Source: Lonicera japonica (lineage: Eukaryota > Streptophyta > Magnoliopsida > Dipsacales > Caprifoliaceae). From it: DNA of 64,000 bases. The stretch is taken from NCBI GenBank assembly GCA_021464415.1, contig CM038464.1, positions 2,232,001 through 2,296,000 of the forward strand, in the 5' to 3' direction. The position numbers were made by a program, and so were the translations under genes. Positions 34,281-45,700 of the stretch are shown here, piece by piece; within the stretch, counting starts at the first letter, position 1; every line of letters begins with the position of its first letter. The notes under the pieces were generated by a model. That model ran no database searches. It was given only the letters and a program-made list of their open reading frames with translations, and was not told the origin of the DNA.

Positions 34281-37200
34281 CTCAATTTAACTGTGTAAAT
34301 CCCATTTCGCTCCCCACTCCACGCCCAACAATCATCACTAACCGAGATACTCAGAGGAACCTGTAAATTTTTTTCCTTATCTCTAAATGAAAATAGCTCA
34401 TCTAGCAAATCAGTGTCCCATTGAGTCGAATTCGGGAGTCGCAAGGATGCAACAGTTATGTTTTTGTGTTCCGGCGTTGGTACTGACTCAATAAACGGAT
34501 GAGAGTCGTCTATAAGCCATGGATCTGAAAATACTAACGTCTGAGCACCCGAACCCACTCTTCTTCTTACTTTCTGCTTTATAATTTCTTGGGTCTGGAT
34601 TATACTAGCCCAAATGTAACTCGGATTGAACCCAGCTTTGCTGTAATGAAATTCCCTCGAGGAAAGTAACGCGCCTTGTACACTCGAGCTATCAAAGACT
34701 CTGAAAAATTATGCAGCCTCCATCCTTGCTTAGCCACCATAGCTCTGTTAAAATCGAATAACTTTCGAAAGCCAATACCCCCTTTTGTTTTGGGGGCACA
34801 CAGTTTATCCCAAAATTTCCATTGAATTCCCTTCGAGTTGCTAATATTGCTATCCCACCAGTAAGCGTTCATCATTCTTTCAATCTCTTCACACAAAGAT
34901 TTAGGAACCAGAAAGACGAACATATCGTAGGAAGGAATAAACTAGGCAACATATTTTAATAAAATCTCCTTGCCAGCCCTAGATAAAAACTTTCTGCTCC
35001 ACCCTTGAATTTTGGACCACACCTTATCTTTAACAAAATTTAAAACTTGTCTTTTGTTCCGGCCAATGAAAGAGGGGATGCCTAAATACTTACCATGATT
35101 TTCAGTAGGAACAACCCTTAAAAGCTCACAAATATCAGTACGAACATCAATAGAAACATTAGTACTAAAACAAATGGATGATTTTTGGAAATTAATCACT
35201 TGCCCAAACGTCTTCTCATAGATATTTAGACACTGCTGAATCATAGAGCTCTCTTGTAGATTGGCCTTGAAAAAGATAAAACTGTCGTCTGCAAAAAATA
35301 AATGAAAGATAACCGGTGCCTCTTTTGCTACCTTACACCCATGAATAAGCCCGTCTGAAACATACCCCTGCAATAAATTCGAGAGACTTTTTGCGCACAA
35401 GATGAATAGGTACGGACTTAACTGATCGCCTTGCCGAAGACCACGACCTAGAATGATAGGTCCGATCTCTACCCTATTCTGAACCACCGTGTACTCAACT
35501 GACGAAACACACATCATGATTAGCTTCACCCAACTATCATTGAACCCCAGCTTGACTAGCATATGCCTAAGAAACTCCCATTCTATTTTATCGTACGCCT
35601 TAGACATATCTAGTTTCAGCGTTGCATACCCCTACTTCCCTTTTCTAAGCCTCCTCAAGTAGTGACTTACCTCATAGGCCACCATCACATTGTCAAAAAT
35701 AAGGCGATTAGGAACAAATGCGCTCTGAGTTTCAAAAATCACCCATGGCAAGACAACTTTTAATTTGCTGGCTAAGGCTTTGGCAATGATTTTATAAATA
35801 ACATTGCACAAAGCTATCGGCCTAAGCTCTGACATTTTCTCCGGTCTCTTCACTTTAGGTATATGCATGATGATCGTCTTGTTAAAGCCTGTAGGAAAAT
35901 TTCCTTCTGATAAAAAAGTAAGGCAAGCGTTCGTAACTTGAGGCCCAACTATATCCCAGTGCTTCTGAAAAAACCCCAGGTTAAAACTGTCCTAGCCCGG
36001 CGCTTTTTTTGGGTACATGGAGAACAGGGCTGCCTTAATTTCCTTTGCTGAAAAGGGCTCCATTAAGATCTGATTCTGAGCATCTGAAATTTTCAACTTT
36101 ACATGCCTTAGAAATGCGTCACAGTCGCAGCCTTTAGAGAAAAAGAGATCGTTGAAATATTGAAAAATAATGTCATGTACACCACTGTTCCAATCCCGCC
36201 ACTGCCCCGAGTCATCTTTCAATTTTGTAATCGTGTTCGTCTTCTTTCTCTTGGAAGCGGCTTGGTGAAAGTACCGAGTATTCTGATCACCCTCTTTCAG
36301 CCAAAAAATTTTCGCACGTTGCCGCCAATATATCTCTTGCTTATATATTAAATACCCCAGCTTGGATTGGGATTCTTCAAGCTCTGCTATTTTCGAAGGG
36401 TCTCTTGAACCCTTTAAATTATTGATGACTTCTCTACACTGATGTAATTTGCGTTTGAAATTTCTTCGCAAGTGAGTACCCAACTGATTCAGCTTAGCCC
36501 CACAATCTGCTAGCTTACTCTGAATGCACTACTGATCCGAGTCAGCCCTTATGGCAACTACTTTGTCTCTACAATCCGGTTCCTTCAACCATATTAATTC
36601 AAACCGAAAACGATACGAAGGCCGGTGAGTCTGATCTGCAATGTCTAAGAAAAGGGCTGAGTGGTTTGACGACACCATCAAAAGGTTATGCACGGTTGCA
36701 GTAGAAAATAGAGAGTGCCAGGATTGATTTGCAACCGCCCTATTGAATCGCTCCTCTATTCAATTATCCGAGTTTGGGCTTTTCTCCCACGTGAACGGAT
36801 AGCTTGTCATTCCAAGGTCGAACAACCTATTCATACTTAAAGCATTTTGAAAACCTTCTATAAGAGCCGGGGGATGAATTCTTTGACCTCTCTTTTCGAA
36901 TTGAAATAATAATTCATTGAAATCGCCTATTACGCACCATGGAAAATTTGATTTATCGCGAAGCGAACTGAGTAATGCCCACGATTCATTCCTTCTGCTC
37001 CGCTTCGGGAAACCATAAAAACCCGTTAACCTCCATGGAGATTTACCCTCCAACCTTACTACCACATCCACATGGTTAGGAGAATAATTTAACAACGAGA
37101 CCGAGTCTTTTACACTCCATAATAATCCAATACCCACTCGATCAACAAAAAATGAACCTTCAAAACCTAATTTCCTTCTAACGTTTTCCACATAGGCTCG

Positions 37201-37320
37201 TCCCACTTTTATTTCCATTAAGAACACCAATTTGGGCTTATGCTCGGATATGACGTCCAGCAATTCTTGAAACGTACGCGAGTTGCCCAACTCACGACAG
37301 TTCCAGCTTAAGGTACTCAT
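34281..37320 (-). pseudogene. LINE ORF2: endonuclease and reverse transcriptase
   Basis: From ATG at 37320: an apurinic-type endonuclease (STLSWNCRELGN, LVFLMEIK, LTGFYGFP, VIGDFNE), a linker, then the reverse transcriptase (WLKEGDQNTRYFH, MHIPKVKRPEKMSELRPIALCNVIYKIIAKALA, LDMSKAYDKIEW, GLRQGDQLSPYLFILCAK, FFADDSFIF with the catalytic Asp pair) and the RT tail (NAYWWDSN, KTKGGIGFRKL). One phase runs from 37320 to about 34600 and is interrupted only by five stops, near 36760, 36530, 35989, 35630 and 34940; then a frameshift follows. Protein similarity continues up to the Copia insertion (NGIYTVKLSY) and resumes at 24238. Confidence 0.9.
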
Positions 37321-37513
37321 TGGTCCTGGCGGATTTGTAAAACAGAACCTGCTGCATGGAAGTTTTTTGAACCGGTTTGACCCGCTCCTGGATTTGCTCC
37401 CTCCAAAATTGAAATTTCGTTGTTGTTACTGCTCCCTTCATTACGCCTTCGTTTTGGGTCTGTAAAAATTAGCTCCTCAGAATTAGGGATATTAGAAAGG
37501 GTATTTTCCTTAT

Positions 37514-38541
37514 TTAAAGGAATTTATTTTTTAGGGTATTTATCTGATTAGGACTGTTATTTTCAATCCCACAAAATCTGGAAGAAAATTCACCAGAATT
37601 TGAAATTGATAGATTGCTGATTTTTTGGAAATTCTGAGTGTTTATCCTTATCTCATCCAACTGCATACCGGCCACGCCGCCGTCACTATCGCCTGAATCA
37701 CCACCATCGATAAAACCCAAACCGCTACCAGACTCTCTTTTCGGACTATTGAATCTCAGCCATTTGTCCCCAATACGATTGATAAGCTTTTTCTTTAGTG
37801 CCCGTATAAAACTGCCATAGGGTTTCTCAACATTAGGGTCTGTGATTTCTTGAAATTTCTCGCAGAACAACTCCGAATGGCCGAGAAGACCACAAAAGAA
37901 ACAGAAAACAGAGAGTCGCTTGTACTTGAAATTGATCCACGACCATTCTCCACCTTCCATCTTGACTTTCATACAACGCTTCAAAGGCTTCCGAACGTAT
38001 AACTTCACACGAATACGGAGATAAGAATTCCAATACCCCGTGAAATTATTACGGTCAGAGTCTATAAACACACCAATAAAATTCCCCACATCAACACCCA
38101 CCTTTTTAAACATTAATTCGCGGGGAACATCATGAATCTGAATCCACATGTCCGTAAAGAACAACGGAACATCTCTGAGATTAAAACCCTCTTCAACTTT
38201 TGCAATAATTAATAAATTATGTTCGAAACTCCACGGTCCTTTGTTGTAAATACGATCTCTTTCCTTTTTGTTAAAAAACTGAAACCAGAAGAGATTAAGG
38301 CCTAGGTCCCTGATCCTAACCCCCTTCACGGTTTTCACACGAACGCAAATAATTGCTGTATAACAAGGAAATTAACCGGGTTATCTGTCAAGATCTGACC
38401 TACGAGGGACCATGTCTTTTAAGTCCTTGGCTGGCTGACATTGGCGCCATTGGAAAACACCAGGCCTCCTACTTCTTCATCATCTAGGGTCACGTTAGAG
38501 TATGCCGTAACCAGATCTTCTACAGGATTTGAACCAGCCAT
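37514..38541 (-). pseudogene. LINE ORF1: DUF4283 and CCHC nucleic-acid-binding protein
   Basis: An ATG at 38541 opens a frame (MAGSNPVEDLVTAYSN...) that reaches TWSLVGQILTDNPVNF, the usual start of the DUF4283 domain. A stop lies just before TWSLVG and a frameshift just after it. From 38338 the frame is open for 274 codons: VKGVRIRDLGLNLFWFQF, GPWSFEHNLLII, then the zf-CCHC_4 knuckle CFFCGLLGHSELFC, then a low-complexity tail ending at 37514. In plant L1 elements this protein binds the element RNA. About 190 bp separates it from ORF2. Confidence 0.85.
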
Positions 38542-38978
38542 TAGAGTAAATAAGGTATGATAGGCTAGGAGAGAGGAGATAAAACAGGGAGGGAGAAAAT
38601 AGAAAGAAAAACTTAGAGAAATGGGCTTAATCGGGAAAGGAAAGAAACAAACGCAATTCTTAAAACATAATACTTGTCATAAGAACAAGAGAAAAACGAT
38701 ACATGCTACCAGAGCAAGATCAGTCCGCAGATTTCACATATTAGAACTCTCAAAAAATTCTCTTAGAGGGATTTAAACTTGTACAAAATAAAATTTGAAC
38801 ATGTTCCTCATAGAGTTTGAACTTATATTTTCGCCGTCCTCGAATATTCTCTAAAGACTTACTTTAGCTTTGAATTCAATGAACATCTCACAGAGTCTTG
38901 CATTTTTTTATTTGTATTGTATACTTCTAAAATTATATTTTACAATTGCAATGAGCATAATTGTTATGGCAATAGTAT

Positions 38979-40431
38979 CAGTTGACCTTAAAGTCAATTA
39001 ATCTTATTTTGATAATTACAATAACTTAATAATGTGTTATTTAACTCGGTTGTTCCAATGATGATAGCCACATTAACCGATACATCTTCCGATCAAGTGT
39101 AAACTTCAAACCAAAATAGATAAACTTCATACAAGCTTCACAAAGTGCTTCATCTCACAAGAAACAAACTCAAATGATTTACATGTGCTATACAAAACCA
39201 AGAAAGGATCAAGATCATCTCCATGTGTTCTACAAAGGACTCAAACCAAGAAATGATCAAGAACATCTATCAAGTAAAGATACGTACAAAAAAATCAAGC
39301 ATCATGAAGACTCGAAATATTTATAAATTGAGTGAGTGCTTATATTTTATGTAAAAGATATTATTGATCATTTATATAGCTCATACAATGATTTAACCAT
39401 GTCAAGATTGATCAAAACTAATTTTAACTTTGAAAACAATTTTTACCGAAAACTAGTCATCTTGGAAAATTTACTATAAATTCATATGAATGAATTTTGA
39501 TACAAAAATTATTTTAGAAGTCTTAGAAAACTATTTTTGACATTCTCCAAGCATTAAAATCAATTTCGGAGTCAAAATGCAAAAATCGAAAAATGCACAA
39601 AACCTCCCCACTCTAATAGCATGTAGTCGACTACATGGATAATGGTGGAGTCGACTACACTATGTAGTCAACTACATGGTACACTGGGTAGTCGACTACC
39701 TTGACCAAATATAGCCGTTGGAACTTTTTCAAAAGTGCATTTTTGCCCCATTAATTTATTTATCCACCACAAACGGCTACAAACTTTTGCTACCTATATA
39801 TATGAGTTCTAAGACTCATTTTTAATAACTTGAATGAATATACAAACCCATATTTCATATATTCACATTATTCAAGTTTGAAAGCTAAGGCATTGATCAA
39901 TCTTTTCATTCTTTAAGCTTATATTCATTGATCAATTTTGATATCTCTAAGTGTGAGCTTCATTTGTAATTTGTTATATACGAGAGCTATTGTACATTGG
40001 TGTTAGTCACCAAAACTCATTTGAATCATAATTGTGAGAGGTGTATCTCATAGAATTAGCAAGAGGGATTTCTTGTGAGAGTATTGAAAGTGTTTTCAAT
40101 ACTTGTGAAAGTGTGTGATAAGAATACACTTGTAGATATTTGATCTTCACCCGAAAGGAGATCGGTTATAGTGAAAATTCTCGGGGAACTAACCGAGCGC
40201 GGAGTAGGGGGAATAAGCTAAATCGTGTGGACAAAAAATTTTCGACTTTGATCGGTTCTATCTTTCTATCTCTTGCTTTATTATATTGTGCTATTATTCA
40301 TTGTGTTTGGAATTAACTTTGTTGATTGCTTGATAAATATAGACATAATATTTTCAAATTGATTTTAAAAATACAATTAAGTTTTAAAATCCCTATTCAC
40401 CCCCCCCCTCTAGAGTATTTTCTGACCTACA
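38979..40431 (+). mobile_element. Solo LTR of the Sirevirus-like family, opposite orientation
   Basis: Homologous along its length to the 1.48-kb LTRs of the 10-kb element but on the plus strand: it starts near GTTGACCTTAAAGTCAATTA and ends TTCTGACCTACA. It is clearly more diverged. AGTAT(CA) is repeated at 38974-38980 and 40432-40438, marking its own target duplication. It carries the palindrome cluster in a mutated form (about 39630-39711). It lies about 14 bp from the LINE 5' end and must have inserted after the LINE. Confidence 0.88.
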
Positions 40432-40460
40432 AGTATCACCCATGGAATTGTGTTTAATTT

Positions 40461-41045
40461 AACAATAGCATTTTCCCAAAAATCAGAAATATAATGTAAT
40501 AACTCGAGGCTTCATCTCATGTGATCAACATCCAACTCAACTACAAAGGTTCAGCAACAGAAGGGAATGTCTACAATTTCAGTTCTCGGGTCTTTTGAGT
40601 TAACTCCTAATGATATACTCGTAATTTGAGTTAACCTGTTTGACTAATCATTTGAATTACCCACACGTTTTGACGGGATTAAACCTTCGTTAAATAATTT
40701 GGATAGCTGGACCAATGTCCTCATCTTCAACCTTCAACCTTCAACTTTCAACTTTCAACTTTCAACCATCTCTTTAATGAACTCTAACCCTAATTGCATT
40801 TCTTTCTCTCTCTAAATACAAAATTCTCTCTCCAAACACAAAATACCCAATTTCTCTTGAAGGTTCACTCACAATCCCAAAAAAATAAAAAGAAAAAGGC
40901 CACAATCAAACCCAACCAAAGTTTCTTCATTTGTATAAAAAAAATAAAAATTTAAACCCTTACCCATAAAATACTCAATCTCTCTCTGGTGTTATGTTTC
41001 TCTCTCTCTCTCTCAAAACCTCCAGGACAATTCAACGGATCACTA
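40461..41045. other. Gene-free spacer with a 7-bp repeat
   Basis: Contains about six copies of CAACCTT/CAACTTT (40727-40768) and CT-rich stretches. The sequence looks like a promoter or leader region in composition, but no coding exon could be tied to it. Confidence 0.4.
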
Positions 41046-42080
41046 AAGCTACGTATATGTATATGTTGTGAAAGAAAATGAAATTTGTGTATACATATAT
41101 ATAGAATATATATCGATCTCTTCAAATTCTTTTGTATATTCTTCAATTAAAATGTAAGTATGTGTATATAGAGAGAGAATGAAATTTGTGTATGTGTATA
41201 TACAAAAAATGGCTATGTGTATATAAAGAGAATGAAATTTGGGTACGCGTAAAAAAAATGTGAGAATGTGTATGTATAGAAAGAGAATGAAAAATGAGTA
41301 GGTGTATATATATGTCTTTAAATTTGGGTATGAGCAGGGGTGTTAAAGTCAACCCGAAAATCAATCGAACGAACCGAACTGATTCGAAAACTCCGAATCG
41401 AAAAAAAATGGAAATCGAAAACAAGAAAATCTAATCGAAACCGAAAAGTTTAGTTTGGATTTGGGGCAAGCTAGTCTAAAACCGAATTAAACTGAATTAT
41501 GTATAAGAAAAAAAATGTTGTTATATACTCTAAAGTCACACGTTAATTATACTATAATACAAAAAAGATGACTTTTTATAAGAATATATTTCTTATTAAT
41601 TGCATATTATGATAATTTAAAAAAAAATAGTCATTAACGCGTGCCTTTATTATTTAATTAACTACACAATGCTAAAAAAAATTTATCACATACATGATAG
41701 AAAGATAATTCATCATTTTATTTAATGTGTTTCATTCTTATAAATGTACAAATAAAATTGTAATTACTATTAGTATTACATTTTTATTTAATTACTATTA
41801 GTACAAATAAAAATTATAACTTTAATTTGAATATGAATCATTTTTACATTACTATTAGTATTACATTTTTATGTTAAATTGATTTAAAAAAAATGTCAAA
41901 ACTGAATAAAACCAAAACGAAACCAAACCAAAAAGTTTGGTTCGAGTTTGGGTTTCGAATATTAGAACCGAAACCAAACCGAAACCGAATTTTTATATTT
42001 GGTTTGGGGTACCTTACTTTCTATCCCGACCGAAACCGAAAACACCCCTAAATATGAGTACGTATATAGAGAGAACGCAA
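41046..42080. repeat. Satellite of about 52 bp, split by a hAT-like element
   Basis: Degenerate tandem copies with the core GTGTATATAGAGAGAGAATG then AAATTTGTGTATG occur from about 41050 to 41334 at spacings near 50-55 bp. A further partial copy (GTACGTATATAGAGAGAACG) lies just after the hAT-like insertion at 42056-42075. Confidence 0.6.
41335..42050. mobile_element. hAT-like non-autonomous element
   Basis: The ends CAGGGGTGTT (41335) and AACACCCCTA (ends 42050) form a short terminal inverted repeat of hAT type. The flanks GGTATGAG (41327-41334) and AATATGAG (42051-42058) agree at 6 of 8 bases, compatible with an aged 8-bp duplication. The interior has inverted CCGAAACC/GGTTTGGT-rich subterminal repeats and AT-rich filler, with no transposase. 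Confidence 0.7.
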
Positions 42081-42500
42081 AAATTTTAATCTAGCCATGG
42101 CAAGAGTGACTCCATTGATGCTAGCGGGTGTGGACTCTATTGATGGAAACCATTTGTGAGGGTTTTTTAAGATTTATCGGTGAAGATGAAGCAACCAGGT
42201 GTTTTGAGTTTAGAGAAACAAAGTTGTTGAATTTTGTGTTTAGAAAGAGAAATAAAACAAGGGCTAGCATTTAAATACCACTAAGCTCTAGTTCAAATGA
42301 TATGTTTACCCACTCTTCATAAGAGCGGACAAGATTCAATGCATGAATTAACAATGTGGAGGTAATTTAAATTATGGATATTACTGAGGAGGGAAACCCT
42401 AAAACCCTTAATTTTTCAATGTAAATCAAAGGAAAAATAGAAGAACAACATATGGCTGTCTGTTTATAAAACACAAACTACATCGGTATTCCAATTACGC

Positions 42501-42502
<2 letters not shown>

Positions 42503-42532
<30 letters not shown>
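42503..42532. repeat. Poly(C)30 tract
   Basis: Thirty consecutive C on the plus strand, about 205 bp beyond the stop codon of the minus-strand gene. If the 3' UTR extends this far the transcript would carry poly(G)30. The exact length may be affected by sequencing or assembly. Confidence 0.9.
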
Positions 42533-42534
<2 letters not shown>

Positions 42535-42737
42535 GGTTGGAAGATACAACAAACGGCCACGCAAAGGGCCGTGATCTCAACAGCACCTAAATTACACTAC
42601 AACACCCATATCCTCAAACACATTACACATGAAACAAAAACAAAAAAAATCTATTACTTTTACAAACCCATATCCCTGAAACCACCTTCTGCGGAAAGGT
42701 TTGACAGATTACCAGAGCAGCTGTTAATTCCAAGCAA

Positions 42738-45700
42738 CTATCTGTACATGTTTGGGTCATTATGATCATAAAAAGAGAACTGAGCTGCAGGAGGCATCCC
42801 GGTTTCCCTACTTGTATGGGGTCTTGATAGTCTATCATCAGAGGGTATCCTTGGCATTATGTTTGTGTTGAAAGAGACAGGGATGTACGCATATCTACCA
42901 GACGGGGGTATACCTGTGCTTGTACTTAAGTATCTACCAGAAGAGAGTATCCCTGCATCCAAACCACGGTCAAATCTACTAGAGGAGGGTAGAGTAGTAC
43001 TCAAGCGAGGATCAAGATAGGAGTGTCCGCCAGAAGACAGTATCCCGGTATCTAAGCCAGGGTCAAATCTACCGGAGGAGGGTAGAGTAGTACACATGCG
43101 AGGATCAAGATAGGGGTATCCGCCAGAAGAGGGTAGCCCTGGATCCAAGCCCGGGTCAAATCTAGAGGGAGGTAGACTAGTAGTCAACTGAGGCTCGAGA
43201 TAGGGGTATCTACCAGAAGAGGGTATACCCGTATCCGAGCCAGGGTCGAAAACGGGTGTTCTTGTAGCACCCACTGACCGAGTTTCTGAGCAAGGCAAAG
43301 AGGAAATGGCAAGAAATCGATCACCATTGTAAGTATTTGAGTTTGAATCCGTGTAAGGGCGGGACCAGAATTTATCATTAGCCAAACTTGATCGAAAACC
43401 TGAGCCCAAGAGGTTGGCTCGAGCAGTGGCTTCAAACTGAAAATCAGTTGGTACCCTGAAAAGCCCATTCAGGCCACATTCGACAGGAATCTCCAATCTG
43501 TCCCCAGGTCTCACAGCAGGAACAGAAGATTGAATAGCTTTCGAAGTGGACCCACCTTCTAGCAGTGGTGGTCTATTGAGGTTCTGTTTTAGTGACAACT
43601 TTGCTTGTTGAAGTGCTTCCAAGACAGACTCTAATTTATCGGAAGTTCCGTGTGGGACCAGCACAAGTTCATTCGTGCTTCTGGAAGCTTCCCCTTTGCT
43701 GTCCATGCTAGCAGAGACGTGTGCTAAGTTCTGAGAACTATGCAGCGCTTTGTCATGATTACCCTTGGCCATTGAAAATGCAAATTCCGAAACTGGCGAT
43801 TCATATGCATTCATAGAGCTGGCATTTCGGTTTTTGGACTCCTTGCTGAAGCAGAAATTGGGTGCCCCCGAATTTGGTTGATTTTCAAAGGTGATTGCGC
43901 CAGTAGTAGTGCATGGTGGAGCTGATGCCTTGATCTCATCTCTTTCTTCGGTAACATCTGAGTGGTTCCCAGCATCACATGAATCCTGAATGTTTCGTAA
44001 TCAACAAATGGAATGGGTTAGGTCCAGTAAAAATTTGTTATAAACGAAAATAATTGCAAAGTGTTTGTGATTCAAATTTAATAGTTTGTGTAGAAGGATA
44101 TAGACAACAAAGTGACAAAAGCAATAAACAGGCTTCAAAAATATAGGACTAAACATTGCATACGCGAACAACAATCTTGCAAAAAGTAACCGAACTGATG
44201 CATTGTTCACCAAAAGGAAGGGTTCATAGAAAATGACTGAAAATGGAATATAATTCTCAGGTATTCTGTCAGGAATACACCAAATGCAAGTGTCTCATTA
44301 TTTATGTAACTAAGGTTCTGCTCCAAATTAAGACTTCAAGGCTCCCCTTTTCAAATTTTAGATTCCTCTTACCCCTTTTCAGCCCCCCGACACCCACCCC
44401 AACTCGTCCTCTCCACGGCTAGACTAGCACAACAAGGTTTTTTCTTCGCGAGTCGCCTTTCTCACAGTTTCTCTCAAAGCTTATCTTGCGCTACAACTAT
44501 CTTCATAGATGTTAAAAAGGTTCAAGGACATCCTTCTTCAATTATTCACAACAATTTTCTGATATTTGGGTTGATTGATAAGTTACAGAATCTTCAGATG
44601 TTCTTTACTTTTTTCTAGAACTTTGTTCAACCAATACGGTCTAAGTTTACTTGAGGATTCGGAGTAAGACCAAAAATCTGGAAATAAAAGCGGAAAACAA
44701 AAGGGAGAATGGTTAATGAACTTCTAACATTTACAACCCCAATGAATTATATCGGATCCATAGCATCTAGTAAAGTAAATGTAGTGGCTGCAACACAGCC
44801 ATTCGAGCTGAGTACCATAAGTAGAAGACATCACAACTGTTTCGCAAGCAAAATGGTTGTCAAAATCTTAAATCACATTAAGAGAAGCAGAGGTGGAACA
44901 TAATCAATCAACAGAGCAGAATGAAATTTCAATGAAGGGAATGAAACATGTTACTAGTAATCACACTAAATCTTGAAGAATCCTTGGCATCCTATGTAAC
45001 TAGCAATAAGTGGTCTAGATAACACTTTCCAAAGCATCCAAACAATTGTTATCATTCATGCAAATATGAAAGCATGTTAATGATATATGACTTCAAAATG
45101 ATAGAACATACCGGTGTGCAGCTATTATTCTCTCTGAACTTTTCTTCCCATTCTCTTTGAGCCTTTTCCTCTGATTCATATTGCCCTATGAGTTGTGCTT
45201 GATGCTCTAGTGCTCTTTCCATTTCTTGGCCTCCTTCGTGACCATTGAAATAGTGGCCACCAGTTACTCTTTGATTATCCAAGATCCTTGAATCCGGTCC
45301 TTCCAACAAACCCTTATCTTCACAGTCTTCAGAACCTTCTCTCAGGGTATCAGGTCCACTGTCGGAGCAATTAGGAAAGCATTCTGAACATTTATCTACC
45401 CCGTTGCCTTGTTGAAGTGCGAGAATGCCCGTGTCAATTTCAAGCTCCTCAACTGCTGATCTGACAATGACAAAATAAAAGGTATTTGAAAAGTTTGTGC
45501 AGTAACAGAGAAGCTTTTCAGCTGATAGATAGGAGAAACTCAATGCCGAACAGTGACCAGGAGATCTCCAACCAGAAAAGAAAGAAACCAAAACCGAAAA
45601 AACAAAGTCATTCTCTATTTATGTTTCCTGTTTACACTGGTCTAATTTTATGAGGTTTTTAAGTAACTAAGCCTCAGATTGTCAAGAGGGATAACAATGA

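Larger units (their letters stand above)
23174..40460 (-). mobile_element. L1-like LINE with nested retrotransposons
   Basis: A non-LTR element on the minus strand. Its 3' A-rich tail is the T-rich tract from 23189 on the plus strand. Its 5' end lies near 40445. The 15-bp duplication AATTGTGTTTAATTT flanks it at 23174-23188 and 40446-40460. Removing the Copia element 24239-34275 and the solo LTR 38979-40431 leaves about 5.8 kb, a plausible full length. ORF1 (DUF4283 and a CCHC knuckle), endonuclease, reverse transcriptase, zf-RVT and a C-terminal RNase H follow in the expected order, with all frames broken. The fit of both flanks over 17 kb is the main support for the nesting. Confidence 0.85.
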
